Assembly (NCBI GenBank): GCA_016713905.1
Contig: JADJOE010000001.1
Span: 62,001 to 126,000, forward strand
DNA: 64,000 bases
Reading direction: 5' to 3'
Source of the DNA: Candidatus Vicinibacter proximus
GTDB lineage: Bacteria; Bacteroidota; Bacteroidia; Chitinophagales; Saprospiraceae
The notes under the pieces were generated by a model. It worked only from the letters and a program-made list of their open reading frames with translations, made no database searches and was not told where the DNA came from. Made by a program: the position numbers and the translations under genes. Shown here piece after piece: positions 19,529 to 29,141 of this stretch; within the stretch, counting starts at the first letter, position 1; each line of letters starts with the position of its first letter.

Positions 19529-22300
19529 ATGAGAAAATATTTTTTCCTCCTTTTACTTTGCCATTCATTTAACTTGCATTCCAATGTCATATATGTGTCG
19601 AAATCAGCAACAGGTTTGAATGATGGTAAGAATTGGAAGGATGCCTACCAAAATCTAACCATCGCAATTTTCAACGCCGCTCCAAACGACAGTATTTGGG
19701 TTGCAAGTGGAGTTTACTTCCCTACCGAAACCACAGATCCATCGATTGCGTTTGATTTCAAAAATGACATTCATCTCTATGGAGGCTTCTCAGGAAATGA
19801 AAAATTATTCTCAGAGCGTAATCTTAATCAAAATTTATGCATTTTAAGTGGCGATATCGGTATGCCAAATGATTCTAGTGATAATAGTTTTACAGTTTTA
19901 TTTATACATCATGAAGTGCTGAATTTTACCTTGGATGGATTCATAATAGAAAATGCATACCCACGAATAACTGACCCTTCTGCCCCAACATATTTTAAAT
20001 CAGGTGGAGCGCTTTATTATGAAGGCCACCAATCTGATTTAATAATTAATTTTAACATAAGAAATTGCATAATCCGACACAATCGAACTTTGAGTGCAGG
20101 TGCAGGGTTCTATTTCAATTTCTACAATTCAGGACTGTTATCAATTTGCAATTGTACTTTTATAGATAATATAGCTCTGAAAAATGGTGCTGCGCTATTG
20201 ATAAAAGTGTTGAGCAATCAATTGAATTTAATTACTGATATTTCTCAAAATGTATTCCAAAATAACATAAGTCCAGGTGGGATATCTGAAATTTCAATAT
20301 GTGCCAAAGATAGCTTTACATTTCAACAAAATAAATTTGAATCAAATTTTTCTTCCAATTCCTCAGATTTAAGATTTGACCTGTTATCAAATAATGCAAA
20401 AATTAATATAAGTGAAAATTATTTTAAAGATAACTTTTCATTTTCTAATCTTTACTTTAATTCATATAATTTTGGCAAAAGTGAAATACTTATTAAACAT
20501 AACTCTTGGCATGATAATAATTCCAATAATATAACCATATCTGCAGGTAAAAATATTGTGAAAATAAGTTATAATTATTTTCGGCTGTCTGAAATTTTCC
20601 AGTTTAAAGATGTTGGAAATTTAAAAAATTGTTTGGAATTATCTAATAGCATGGTAATGGTAAATCATAACAAATTTGAAATTTTATCAAATTCAAATTT
20701 TCCTTCTGTTATTAGAAATTTAAGTGCCTCTTTAAATTTTGAATATAACCACATTATTTGGAATTCCACATCTACAATGCCTAATTTTAACTTGTCCTTT
20801 GAAAATAGAATTTACAATAACATATTTTTTATAAAAAATAAATCCGCTCCAATATTCAAAATTACTCAGAATAAACAATCCAATAATTCGATTTTAAATA
20901 ATACCTTTTACTTCAACAATTTTCAACTATTTGAGATTCATTGTGAAGAATCTAGTTCTCTTAATGTGCCGGTAGTCATTCAAAATAACATCTTTGCAAA
21001 ATTGAATTTAAATGATTCTCTTCAACTTTTTAAGACAACTGGAGGAAATTCAAATGTTGATTTTAATATTTTTAACTTAGACTCTTCAAGAGTAAAAAAT
21101 TTTGAAATTAAAAAAATTATTAACATTCCCAATTTTCCTACCTCTGGATTTAAATATAGGTTTGGCAATAATAATTTGTTTGATACAGACCCGCTATTTT
21201 TGGATAGCATAGGTCATATTTCTCCATGTTCTCCTGCATTAAATAAAGGTACTGTCGCACTTATTGATTCTCTCAATCCTGTATTTGATATTGATGGGGA
21301 AGATAGAATACAAGAAAAAACTATAGATATTGGTGCTGATGAAACAAAATTCAAATCTCCAGATTATCAAATTTCTATTACTCCGCAATGCGGAAAGGAA
21401 TTTGGTAAAATTACATTAAAGGATCTTGATTTAAATCTTATCAAACTAAATTGGATATATGGATATTTTCCAGGAATTAGAATGGATTCATTGATTGCTG
21501 GTAAATATACCCTTTCACTTCTCTTTCCTTCAAAATGTATTGATACTATAAATTTTGAAATAAATTCCATACCACAAATTGAATTGGATTATATCAATGG
21601 AAAAGACATAAGATGCAATGGTTTTATGGATGGGTCTCTTGAATTAATTCTTAAAGGAGGAACTCCACCGTACAGATACCAATGGAATAATAATGATACA
21701 ACTGCATTCATAGAAAATCTAGGACCCGGAATTTATACTTGCACGATCACTGATCAATCTATGTGTCAGTTTGTGGTTACCGGGTACAAAATTCCCGAAC
21801 CTGAATTATTGGATACCTTAAAGGTAGAAATTATACAACCAAATATTTCTTCCATGGATGGAAGTATTGAATTATTTATAGTTGGTGGAACCCCTCCTTA
21901 CAAATTTAAATGGAGTAATAACGACACATTCCCAAAAGCTGATTCTCTTGGAAGGGGATTCTACTATTGTTTAGTAACTGATAAAAATTCTTGCAGCAAA
22001 TATCTTGGTCCATTTTTACTAAATTTTGTGAACTCTAGCAACAATCCAGGTATCTTAGGAATTGAAATACATCATAATTTATTACAAAATTTGATTGTTA
22101 TAAACTCAAAATTGGAGTCTTCTAATATTCTGGAATTGAACCTGATTGATATAAATGGAAAATTTATATCTGAAATTGGTTTTCGTTTTTTCGAAAATAG
22201 CTTTTCCCTCTCTACTTCTCATCTATTACCAGGCATCTACCTGCTTCAAATCAAAAATGGAAATAATCTGATTGCCACAAAGAAAATCTTTAAACTTTAA
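19529..22300 (+). CDS. Secreted beta-helix protein with SprB-like repeats and T9SS sorting domain
   Basis: 923 residues with a signal peptide (KYFFLLLLCHSFNLHS). Residues about 25-600 are a right-handed parallel beta-helix of Asn-rich repeats, closed by the motif SPALNKGT ... DIDGEDRIQEKTIDIGADE that is typical of choice-of-anchor Q proteins. Two SprB-like repeats follow, near residues 690 (GGTPPYRYQWNN) and 771 (GGTPPYKFKWSN). Residues about 845-923 form a type A T9SS sorting domain ending in LLPGIYLLQIKNG and KKIFKL. This layout is known for surface adhesins and polysaccharide-active proteins of gliding Bacteroidota. No catalytic residues are recognisable, and adhesion or glycan binding is inference. 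Confidence 0.88.
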   Translation: MRKYFFLLLLCHSFNLHSNVIYVSKSATGLNDGKNWKDAYQNLTIAIFNAAPNDSIWVASGVYFPTETTDPSIAFDFKNDIHLYGGFSGNEKLFSERNLNQNLCILSGDIGMPNDSSDNSFTVLFIHHEVLNFTLDGFIIENAYPRITDPSAPTYFKSGGALYYEGHQSDLIINFNIRNCIIRHNRTLSAGAGFYFNFYNSGLLSICNCTFIDNIALKNGAALLIKVLSNQLNLITDISQNVFQNNISPGGISEISICAKDSFTFQQNKFESNFSSNSSDLRFDLLSNNAKINISENYFKDNFSFSNLYFNSYNFGKSEILIKHNSWHDNNSNNITISAGKNIVKISYNYFRLSEIFQFKDVGNLKNCLELSNSMVMVNHNKFEILSNSNFPSVIRNLSASLNFEYNHIIWNSTSTMPNFNLSFENRIYNNIFFIKNKSAPIFKITQNKQSNNSILNNTFYFNNFQLFEIHCEESSSLNVPVVIQNNIFAKLNLNDSLQLFKTTGGNSNVDFNIFNLDSSRVKNFEIKKIINIPNFPTSGFKYRFGNNNLFDTDPLFLDSIGHISPCSPALNKGTVALIDSLNPVFDIDGEDRIQEKTIDIGADETKFKSPDYQISITPQCGKEFGKITLKDLDLNLIKLNWIYGYFPGIRMDSLIAGKYTLSLLFPSKCIDTINFEINSIPQIELDYINGKDIRCNGFMDGSLELILKGGTPPYRYQWNNNDTTAFIENLGPGIYTCTITDQSMCQFVVTGYKIPEPELLDTLKVEIIQPNISSMDGSIELFIVGGTPPYKFKWSNNDTFPKADSLGRGFYYCLVTDKNSCSKYLGPFLLNFVNSSNNPGILGIEIHHNLLQNLIVINSKLESSNILELNLIDINGKFISEIGFRFFENSFSLSTSHLLPGIYLLQIKNGNNLIATKKIFKL

Positions 22301-22318
22301 ATTCAAATTTATGGAACA

Positions 22319-22335
22319 AATCCATTAAATGGATT
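22319..22335. terminator. Weak hairpin between convergent genes
   Basis: AATCCAT-TAA-ATGGATT is a perfect 7-bp hairpin in an A/T-rich gap between the genes ending at 22300 (+) and 22360 (-). It may help termination in both directions, but the stem is short and poor in G+C. Confidence 0.3.
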
Positions 22336-22359
22336 AAAATTCATAAAATCTAAAATACC

Positions 22360-24027
22360 TTAATGTCCTCCGGTTACTTGTTGATCGTAATCGATTCCTT
22401 GTCTTTTTAGTATCGATTTTATAGCCATTGCAAATATCAAAAGGTAAGTAAAACATACAGCAGTAATCCAATAGGATTGATGAATTCCAATCGTAGGGAT
22501 ATCTGCCAATTTACCTTGTAGCGGTGGAATTATTGCTCCTCCAAGTATCATCATGATTAAAAAACCGGAACCCTGTGTTTCATATTTTCCCAAGCCCGCC
22601 AGAGAGAGAGAAAATATACAAGGCCACATCACCGAACAAAACAATCCACCACTCAAAAATGCATAAATAGACAATTGACCGGTGGTAGTCAATCCAATTA
22701 CCATAGCCACCAGGCTAAGTCCACTAAATAACATCAAGGTGAAAACAGGGCGGTCTTTACTCACAAAAAAAGCAGCCACCAAAACCAGCACACATAAAAT
22801 GTAATAATAAAGATGACTCATGTTTTTGTTCGCAATCATATTGAGTACAATCACTACCCCAAATGCAACGATGGGTACGATCACCATCAGAATGGTCTTC
22901 ATTCTTGCATTCAAATCAAAAACAGGAATTGCACCTGTCCAACGACCAATCATTAAACTTCCCCAATACATAGAAATATATGGTGCAATGTCTGCAGCTT
23001 GTAAGGAGCCATATTCGGGTCTTTTCAACAATTCTCCCATGTTGCTTTGGATGCTTACCTCCACCCCGACATAAACGAATATGGCAATCATTCCCAATAC
23101 CAACTGAGGATATTGCAAAGCTCCCCAACCTGCTTTATTCTTTTTGGAAAATTGATTTGCCAATGTCAATCCAACTAAAATAACAAGTAAGGCTGCAATG
23201 AGCCAGTACATCCTGTAATTCTCCAAAGCCAATTTTTCTGTATCTCCCAAACCGGAAGCATCTGTTTTATAACTGTTGAATACAGGGGTAAAGCACAAAA
23301 ACAATCCTATGGTTATCAACACCATAGTCCACATTGCTTTTTTTGCAGGTTCTATATTGGCATCAAAGTATCCTGGTGGAACTTTCTTCGAACTCGCAAA
23401 TAAAACTGCTGCTGCCATAAACAACAGACCAACACAGACATACAAAATCGTTACTTTATCAAGACTTAATGAATTCAACATTTCATCACTGACAGAAGTG
23501 GTACCGAACAACACCAGCGCAACCACAATTGGGCCAATGGTTGTGCCAAATGAATTTATGCCTCCTCCTAGATTTATTCTGTGGGACCCTGTCGCAGGAT
23601 CACCAAGCAACATGGCAAATGGATTTGCAGCTGTCTGTTGTAAAGAAAAACCCAACGCCAGAATAAAAAATGCAAATAGAAAAAAACTGAATCCATTTTC
23701 ATTGGAGCCGGTTTTTACTGCCAATATCATGGCAATAGCTCCCATCAGTGAAAACAAAAGTCCATAAATAATACTGCGTTTGTAACCCCAACTCGATACC
23801 AGATCTTTAGCTTTCACAGCACCAATGATAAACAGAATCAAAGCTCCGATATAATATGCTCCATAAAAAGCAAAATCTACCAACTGACTTTGAAATTGAT
23901 CCAGTTTGAAATAATTTTTACAAAATGGTATAAATACACCATTACCGGCCGCAATAAAGCCCCAAAAGAAAAATACAGTGATTAAAGTGGTGAGCGCACT
24001 GTAGTTTGTCTTAACAGTCTGTGTCAT
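22360..24027 (-). CDS. FucP-type sugar:H+ symporter (MFS)
   Basis: 555 residues of the fucose-galactose-glucose:H+ symporter branch of the major facilitator superfamily. Signatures include FFFWGFIAAGNGVFIPFCKN at the N-terminus and the tandem LGFSLQQTAANPFAMLLGDP and SRINLGG-like segment (GSHRINLGGGINSFGTTIGP), where FucP-type proteins bind sugar. About 14 hydrophobic segments can be counted, and the protein is about 100 residues longer than E. coli FucP, mostly in the central loop and extra helices. The substrate is probably a hexose or 6-deoxyhexose; no catabolic gene lies beside it to decide. Confidence 0.92.
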   Translation of the reverse strand: MTQTVKTNYSALTTLITVFFFWGFIAAGNGVFIPFCKNYFKLDQFQSQLVDFAFYGAYYIGALILFIIGAVKAKDLVSSWGYKRSIIYGLLFSLMGAIAMILAVKTGSNENGFSFFLFAFFILALGFSLQQTAANPFAMLLGDPATGSHRINLGGGINSFGTTIGPIVVALVLFGTTSVSDEMLNSLSLDKVTILYVCVGLLFMAAAVLFASSKKVPPGYFDANIEPAKKAMWTMVLITIGLFLCFTPVFNSYKTDASGLGDTEKLALENYRMYWLIAALLVILVGLTLANQFSKKNKAGWGALQYPQLVLGMIAIFVYVGVEVSIQSNMGELLKRPEYGSLQAADIAPYISMYWGSLMIGRWTGAIPVFDLNARMKTILMVIVPIVAFGVVIVLNMIANKNMSHLYYYILCVLVLVAAFFVSKDRPVFTLMLFSGLSLVAMVIGLTTTGQLSIYAFLSGGLFCSVMWPCIFSLSLAGLGKYETQGSGFLIMMILGGAIIPPLQGKLADIPTIGIHQSYWITAVCFTYLLIFAMAIKSILKRQGIDYDQQVTGGH

Positions 24028-24101
24028 ATTGGTCTTGTTTGGGCCGTAAGATACAATGTGTTGTTGAGAATTGGACCCTGGATTCTTTTAAGTAAGACGG
24101 T

Positions 24102-25451
24102 TTAAGCCCCGGCGGAAAACACAGACATTTCTTCTGCAATCAGGTATTGATTAGCCAAGGCCATCAAGTCCTTCTGATCAACATATCTGATCTTTTGAAC
24201 CAATTTGTCAAAGGCTTCCAATGTCTTAAATTCTGTAAGTAGAATTTTAAGGAATAATATGGATTGAAAGGGGCCATCCACAAGTCTTAGAAGATGACCA
24301 TTGAGATAATTCCGGACCATGTTCAATTCCTGCTCCGGAACAGGTTTGGAACGAAGTTTTTTAATTTCTTTTTTGATCATTTCAATAGATTTTTCCCTGG
24401 ATTCAGGATTTAATTCAGCACTGATGTAAAAGCATCCATCATGAGTCTGAGCATCTATGGTAGAATGAATATCATACGTCAAGCCGTGTTCCTCGCGAAT
24501 ATGGTGCATTAATCTTGATCCAAAATAATCGCCCAATATAGTATTCAACATGTACATTCCATAATAGTCATCATGTGTTTTGGGGAAAAGCTTAAGACCG
24601 ATTTTTAGACTGGTTTGAGAACAATTGGCCATGGCAGTATGATGATTCAAAACTTCCGGATGGTGGATTGTCATTTTAACGGGTTCATTTTTACCATGGT
24701 TTGGAAAAATACCCAATAATCTTTCCCAAAACTCCAAACCTTTGGATGCCCCGCAGTAAAACACTTTTAGTCTATTTGCCACATAGTTTTCCTGATGGTA
24801 CAAAATGAGATCTTCCCTATTGAGGTCAGCGATGAGTTCAGGCGTCGAATTGTAACCATAGGGTGAATGGCTTCCATAAAGATGAGCAGTAAACTCCCGA
24901 TAAGAAACAAAGTCCGGTTCAGTCAGTTGGTGACTTAATTGTGAAGAAAGAAATACCTTTCCCTTCACCAGCTGATCTTCCGGAAATATCGGAGTGGTCA
25001 ACAAATCCACAACAAACTTTGCAATGGTTTCAAAATGTTTCTCCAGACAACTGAGCGACATTACCGTAAAGTCCAAATCCGCATGAATACTGTAAGAACA
25101 GCCATAATAATCAAAGAAATCAACTATTTCCGGATTGGAAAATTTCTGAGTCCCTTCCTGGATTTGAGAAGCACACATCCTGGAACTTAGCTTCTTATGT
25201 TCCGTCAAGCGGCCATTTTCAAAAACAAACTCAAGGTAACACAAGCCCTCCTTATTGGATTTTAAAGAATAAACCAGTGCGCCATTGGAAATCTGAATGG
25301 TGTCAAACTCCGGCAATTTCAATTCCCAATTGGGACCTGCAATGATCAATGGCCACTCTTGTTGTACAATTTCTTTCACCGGTAAGTTAATGTTGCTTAG
25401 AAAAGGCAAAAATGATGAGAATAATTCGATAACTGAAAGAATATTTACCAA
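24102..25451 (-). CDS. M16-family peptidase homologue, zinc motif absent
   Basis: About 449 residues from a TTG at 25451; a GTG at 25379 is an alternative and would remove 24 poorly conserved residues, so the start is uncertain. The M16 (pitrilysin/insulinase) fold is recognisable from YDDYYGMYMLNTILGDYF and REEHGLTYDIHSTI, the conserved R/Y region of the C-terminal half. The HxxEH zinc motif that should appear near residue 90 is replaced by a segment reading RMCASQIQEG, so this is a non-catalytic homologue like the beta subunit of mitochondrial processing peptidase. Such proteins normally pair with an active M16 protein, but none is encoded next to it. It is divergent from dnaN, separated by about 60 bases. 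Confidence 0.82.
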   Translation of the reverse strand: MVNILSVIELFSSFLPFLSNINLPVKEIVQQEWPLIIAGPNWELKLPEFDTIQISNGALVYSLKSNKEGLCYLEFVFENGRLTEHKKLSSRMCASQIQEGTQKFSNPEIVDFFDYYGCSYSIHADLDFTVMSLSCLEKHFETIAKFVVDLLTTPIFPEDQLVKGKVFLSSQLSHQLTEPDFVSYREFTAHLYGSHSPYGYNSTPELIADLNREDLILYHQENYVANRLKVFYCGASKGLEFWERLLGIFPNHGKNEPVKMTIHHPEVLNHHTAMANCSQTSLKIGLKLFPKTHDDYYGMYMLNTILGDYFGSRLMHHIREEHGLTYDIHSTIDAQTHDGCFYISAELNPESREKSIEMIKKEIKKLRSKPVPEQELNMVRNYLNGHLLRLVDGPFQSILFLKILLTEFKTLEAFDKLVQKIRYVDQKDLMALANQYLIAEEMSVFSAGA

Positions 25452-25478
25452 TCATGCCGAGGATAAGGTCCTGGGGCG

Positions 25479-25486
25479 TATTTTTG
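25479..25486 (+). promoter_or_regulatory. Bacteroidota -7 box for dnaN
   Basis: TATTTTTG matches TAnnTTTG, 27 bases before the dnaN ATG at 25513, in the short divergent gap shared with the M16 homologue. Confidence 0.5.
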
Positions 25487-25512
25487 CGTTTCCAGAATAA
25501 AAATCCAATATT

Positions 25513-26619
25513 ATGAAATTTGTTGCCTCCACTTCAACCCTGTTAAAACCACTTCAAATTGCTTCCAGCGCATTGAGTGCAAATCCCGTTATGCCGGTTT
25601 TAGAGGATTTTTTGCTCGATCTTAAAGGAAACAAATTATCCATCGCTTCCTCCAATCTTGAAATGACCATTAACACGGAGGTTGAAGTGAATGGTTCTGA
25701 AAATGGAAAAATTGCGGTGCCAGGTAAAACCTTGCTGGAGACTTTAAAGTCTCTACCCGAACAACCGCTTAATTTTGTAATCAATACAGAAACAAGAGGT
25801 ATTGAGATAACTTCTGCTTCCGGTAAATATAAATTGGTGGGAGAGAAGGCCGAAGATTTTCCGGAAATCGAAAAACCAAGCGATGAGGATCGGATCGAAA
25901 TGGATTCTATCCAAATCCAAAAAGGGATTGATAAAACTTTCTTCGCTGCCAGTAACGACGAAATGCGTCAAAGTATGCGTGGAATCAACCTTAACATTGA
26001 TTTTAACCATGTGACCTTTGCAGCCACCGATGCACATAAATTAGTAAAATATAGTTTTCTGGATATTCAGTCGGACGTAGCTTCAAGCCTTTTGCTGACT
26101 AAGAAATCTATGCTTAGTCTTAAGGGGATTCTTCCAAAAGACGGTAAGGTGGTGATCTATTTTGGAAAATCAAAGGCCTTCTTTGAATTTGACAATGTGC
26201 TCTTTACCACCCGCTTGATTGAAGCCAAATTCCCGGATTACAATGCTGTAATTCCAGCAAACAATCCGAACAGAATGACCGTGGCAAGGGAAGAATTGAT
26301 TTCTTCACTAAAGCGACTTTCTATTTTTGCCAATAAAACTACCAATCAGGTGGTGTTGAATATCCAAAATAAAAGCCTGACCATCACTGCTCAGGATTTG
26401 GACTTCAACAATGAAGCTACCGAACAACTGAGCTGTGTGTATGAAGGTGAAGCCATCAACCTTGGTTTGAATGCCAAATTCATGTTGGAGATGCTCACCG
26501 TTATCGAAAGTGAAAACGTGAATTTTGAATTCAGCAGCTCTACTAAGCCGGCCATCATTCTTCCTCAGGAGCAAATGCCGGGTGAAGACCTGCTGATGTT
26601 GGTGGTGACTAATTATTGA
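25513..26619 (+). CDS. dnaN: DNA polymerase III beta subunit (sliding clamp)
   Basis: 368 residues, the normal clamp length, in three repeated clamp domains. Recognisable segments are MKFVASTSTLLKPLQ at the start, the domain-1/2 junction KLVGEKAEDFPEIEKP, the segment TDAHKLVKY and a C-terminal end containing ILPQEQMPGEDLLMLVV. The dimer forms a ring around DNA that tethers the replicative polymerase and repair factors, including polymerase IV encoded at 29142. The stop codon overlaps the nadD start (TGATG), so the two are translationally coupled. Confidence 0.97.
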   Translation: MKFVASTSTLLKPLQIASSALSANPVMPVLEDFLLDLKGNKLSIASSNLEMTINTEVEVNGSENGKIAVPGKTLLETLKSLPEQPLNFVINTETRGIEITSASGKYKLVGEKAEDFPEIEKPSDEDRIEMDSIQIQKGIDKTFFAASNDEMRQSMRGINLNIDFNHVTFAATDAHKLVKYSFLDIQSDVASSLLLTKKSMLSLKGILPKDGKVVIYFGKSKAFFEFDNVLFTTRLIEAKFPDYNAVIPANNPNRMTVAREELISSLKRLSIFANKTTNQVVLNIQNKSLTITAQDLDFNNEATEQLSCVYEGEAINLGLNAKFMLEMLTVIESENVNFEFSSSTKPAIILPQEQMPGEDLLMLVVTNY

Positions 26620-27197
26620 TGTACATCGGGCTTTTCTTCGGCTCTTTTAATCCGGTTCATGTCGGTCACATGATCATTGCCCAACATCTGTTGAATGAGA
26701 CAGATTTAGATCAGGTTTGGATGGTGGTGAGTCCACACAACCCACTAAAAAATAAAACAAGCCTTGCACGTGACTACGATAGACTCCATTTGGTAAGGCT
26801 CGCTGCTGAAGGCAACCCCAAAATACAAGTATCCAACATCGAATTCCATCTACCCAAACCATCCTACACAATAGATACCCTTACCCATCTTAAGGAAAAA
26901 TACCCGGAACATAAATTTGCCCTGATTATGGGCGGCGATAATCTGATCAGCCTTCCTAAGTGGAAAAATTACGAGCTATTGATGGAAAAATTTAAAATCT
27001 ACATCTATAAAAGACCCAACTACAACGATCAAACTGAACTGGCCAAACACCCCAACATTGTTTTTACTGACGCCCCACTCCTGGACATATCTTCCACCCA
27101 AATCCGCGAAATGATCAAGCAAGGAAAATCCATAAGGTATATGGTGCCGGAGGAGGTAATAGAAGCGATTGAAGATTCCAGGCTTTACAAAAGTTAA
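26619..27197 (+). CDS. nadD: Nicotinate-nucleotide adenylyltransferase
   Basis: 192 residues. It converts nicotinate mononucleotide and ATP to deamido-NAD in NAD synthesis. The nucleotidyltransferase motif GLFFGSFNPVHVGHM lies at the N-terminus, MGGDNLISLPKWKNYE is in the middle, and the closing ISSTQIREMIKQGK is the second nucleotide-binding motif. I use the ATG at 26619 and not the TTG three bases earlier, because the overlapping TGATG with dnaN is a classic coupled start and the protein begins MYIGLFFGSF like its relatives. Confidence 0.95.
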   Translation: MYIGLFFGSFNPVHVGHMIIAQHLLNETDLDQVWMVVSPHNPLKNKTSLARDYDRLHLVRLAAEGNPKIQVSNIEFHLPKPSYTIDTLTHLKEKYPEHKFALIMGGDNLISLPKWKNYELLMEKFKIYIYKRPNYNDQTELAKHPNIVFTDAPLLDISSTQIREMIKQGKSIRYMVPEEVIEAIEDSRLYKS

Positions 27198-27299
27198 GCC
27201 TTGAAAATTGATTTTTCTCCTGAAATTCACTTAAGCTAAAAAGCAGAGAAGATCAATAAATGTCAATACCACCCAATAAAAACAAATCAGCTAAAAAAT

Positions 27300-27671
27300 T
27301 TATTGACAATCCAGCAGCAACACTTGCCAGAGTTCATCTCTTTTCTGAATTCTATACTCAGTACAAGATTTGCCGGATGCCTGATACGAAGCAATAGCCG
27401 TTTTCACTGCTGCTTCAGGCGTATCCACCTGTTCCTCCGTTAGTGGGGAAGATAATTTTTTAGGGTCTGTTTTAGGGATGGTACCCAAAGCAGAAATCTG
27501 CCATTCCCCCTTCGCCACTTCTGATATTTTTCCGGACACCTGGCCGTGGACATCCAGTTGGATCTTTATATAATTAATGCTTTCTTCCGTGAAAATGTCA
27601 CTGGTGGACAATTGTGCCTGTGCAACAACTGTCATGCCCAAAAATAAAATACTAAAAATTAAGGTTTTCAT
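27300..27671 (-). CDS. Small secreted protein of unknown function
   Basis: 123 residues with a clear signal peptide (LIFSILFLGMTVVAQAQ, cut after AQA or AQAQ). The mature part of about 103 residues is soluble and ends with two Cys 20-odd residues apart (GKSC ... LLDCQ), which could form a disulfide. The segment GQVSGKISEVAKGEWQIS looks beta-rich. I do not recognise the family. It is convergent with nadD and separated from it by 102 bases. Confidence 0.75.
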   Translation of the reverse strand: MKTLIFSILFLGMTVVAQAQLSTSDIFTEESINYIKIQLDVHGQVSGKISEVAKGEWQISALGTIPKTDPKKLSSPLTEEQVDTPEAAVKTAIASYQASGKSCTEYRIQKRDELWQVLLLDCQ

Positions 27672-27940
27672 GATTCTGGTCTTTATTGAACAAATATATT
27701 CATATTACTGTAGAACTTCTTCTTTTTGAAATTAATTCTACTTCCATAAATTGCTACCAACTATCAGGAAAAACCCGCAAACTTTAAACAGTATTCTTGT
27801 CGGCAAAGACTGGTTGCACACTTATCTCTCGTTTAATCTTCAAACTCATGGTGTTCCTTCGTTTGCATTCTATTTCCATCATCCAGGTTGCTTTTTCAAA
27901 TTCTCCTGTTCCCCAAATTTTACCTTAGCATAGTAACGAA

Positions 27941-29026
27941 TTAGCTCAACTCCCAAAGTTCTCTCATATTTCCTCTTATCGGACGAAACAGATCAGTCCT
28001 CAGGCTTTGCCGCTCCGTTTTTGGCATAAAACGGGTATGGGCGAGCTTAAACTGTTGACGAATGATGTCGGCAATGTTTCCCTCACCCTTCATTCGCATT
28101 CCAAAACGGGAATCCCCTAATTCGCCACCATGACTGGATCGGATGCCATTCAAAATGCGCTCCTTCCGATCCGGAAATTGTTCATCCAACCAATGGCCAA
28201 AAATGGGCTGGAGATCCCCATTCAGCCTAACGATTTGATAAGAAGCCGTTTGAGCACCTGCCTCGGCAACCTGCTGGACCATGTCAAAGATTTCCATGTC
28301 ATTAACTCCTGGAATGATGGGAGCCAACATGCCATGGACCGGAATTCCCTTTTCTGCCAACAATCGGATGGTTCTGAACCGGCTGGCGATGGTGGAAGCC
28401 CTTGGTTCCATGACCCTGCGTGTACGATCATGGGCTGCCGTAACCGAAATCGCCACCTGAACCAGACGTAGATTATTCAGTTCACTGAGCAGATCCAGAT
28501 CTCGCTGAATGAGTGCATTTTTAGTGATGATCATTACCGGGTGACGCCAGGCCAACATGAGTTCAAGAATCTGTCGGGTAAGCCGGTATTTTTTTTCTAC
28601 CGGCTGGTAACAATCTGTATTGCCCGACAACATGATCGGCTTCACCTGATATTTTCTGGACTTGAGTTCTCTACTAAGGACTTCTACTGCATTTGCCTTT
28701 ACCAGAATTTTATTTTCAAAGTCATCTGCAGCACTGTATCCCCAGTAATTGTGCGTAGGGCGTGCATAACAATAAACGCAGCCATGCTCACAACCCTGAT
28801 ATGGATTCAGTGAATATTCCATAAATAAATCCGGGCTGGAGACCTTGTTAATCATACTCTTGGCCTTTACTTCGATGGTTTGGGTTTTGGATAAGTCGGC
28901 CTGCCGGTCTTCAGCCGGTAATTGATTCATTTCCGGACTGGCTACGGTGTTGGTTTTATGAAAGCGGTTGGTGAGATGCAGGGAAGTACCCCGTGATGGT
29001 TTGCTTTGGTTTTGATCGGTTGACAT
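27941..29026 (-). CDS. Radical SAM protein, SplB-like (PA0069 family)
   Basis: 361 residues from the ATG at 29026; the frame extends to a TTG at 29056, but the -7 box at 29054 argues for the inner start. The 4Fe-4S cluster motif is GCEHGCVYCYARPTHNYWG (C-x3-C-x2-C) near residue 79, followed by the SAM-binding LSGNTDCYQPVEKKYRLTR. This matches COG1533, often annotated as DNA-repair photolyase by likeness to spore photoproduct lyase, though the real reaction of this branch is unproven. It is divergent from dinB and shares a palindromic operator with it. Like dinB, it is richer in G+C (one sampled 60-base stretch is 52 percent) than the rest of the window. Confidence 0.9.
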   Translation of the reverse strand: MSTDQNQSKPSRGTSLHLTNRFHKTNTVASPEMNQLPAEDRQADLSKTQTIEVKAKSMINKVSSPDLFMEYSLNPYQGCEHGCVYCYARPTHNYWGYSAADDFENKILVKANAVEVLSRELKSRKYQVKPIMLSGNTDCYQPVEKKYRLTRQILELMLAWRHPVMIITKNALIQRDLDLLSELNNLRLVQVAISVTAAHDRTRRVMEPRASTIASRFRTIRLLAEKGIPVHGMLAPIIPGVNDMEIFDMVQQVAEAGAQTASYQIVRLNGDLQPIFGHWLDEQFPDRKERILNGIRSSHGGELGDSRFGMRMKGEGNIADIIRQQFKLAHTRFMPKTERQSLRTDLFRPIRGNMRELWELS

Positions 29027-29053
29027 ATAAGGGATTTGAGTTTTATGAGAGGG

Positions 29054-29061
29054 CAAAGATA
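29054..29061 (-). promoter_or_regulatory. Bacteroidota -7 box for the radical SAM gene
   Basis: The minus strand reads TATCTTTG, an exact TAnnTTTG match, 27 bases before the ATG at 29026. The palindrome at 29068-29084 lies immediately upstream, where a bound repressor would block the polymerase. Confidence 0.6.
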
Positions 29062-29067
29062 TAAAAT

Positions 29068-29084
29068 TGTCGAATTATTCGACA
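29068..29084. promoter_or_regulatory. Palindromic operator between radical SAM gene and dinB
   Basis: TGTCGAAT-T-ATTCGACA is a perfect inverted repeat with 8-bp arms around one central base. It lies between the two divergent -7 boxes, 6 bases from the minus-strand one and 18 from the plus-strand one. This placement fits a dimeric repressor controlling both genes, as expected for an SOS-like circuit. Which repressor binds is not shown by the sequence. Confidence 0.65.
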
Positions 29085-29102
29085 TACAAAGTCATTTTAT
29101 TA

Positions 29103-29110
29103 TACATTTG
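29103..29110 (+). promoter_or_regulatory. Bacteroidota -7 box for dinB
   Basis: TACATTTG matches TAnnTTTG, 31 bases before the dinB ATG. A wider inverted pair TACAAA (29085-29090) / TTTGTA (29107-29112) overlaps it. Confidence 0.55.
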
Positions 29111-29141
29111 TATCCCGATTGCCACGGAATAAAAACTGAAT

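Noticed and set aside
27751..27933. 60-codon plus-strand frame between the small secreted protein and the radical SAM gene
   Set aside because: The translation has no signal peptide or family likeness, and the region is probably a spacer.
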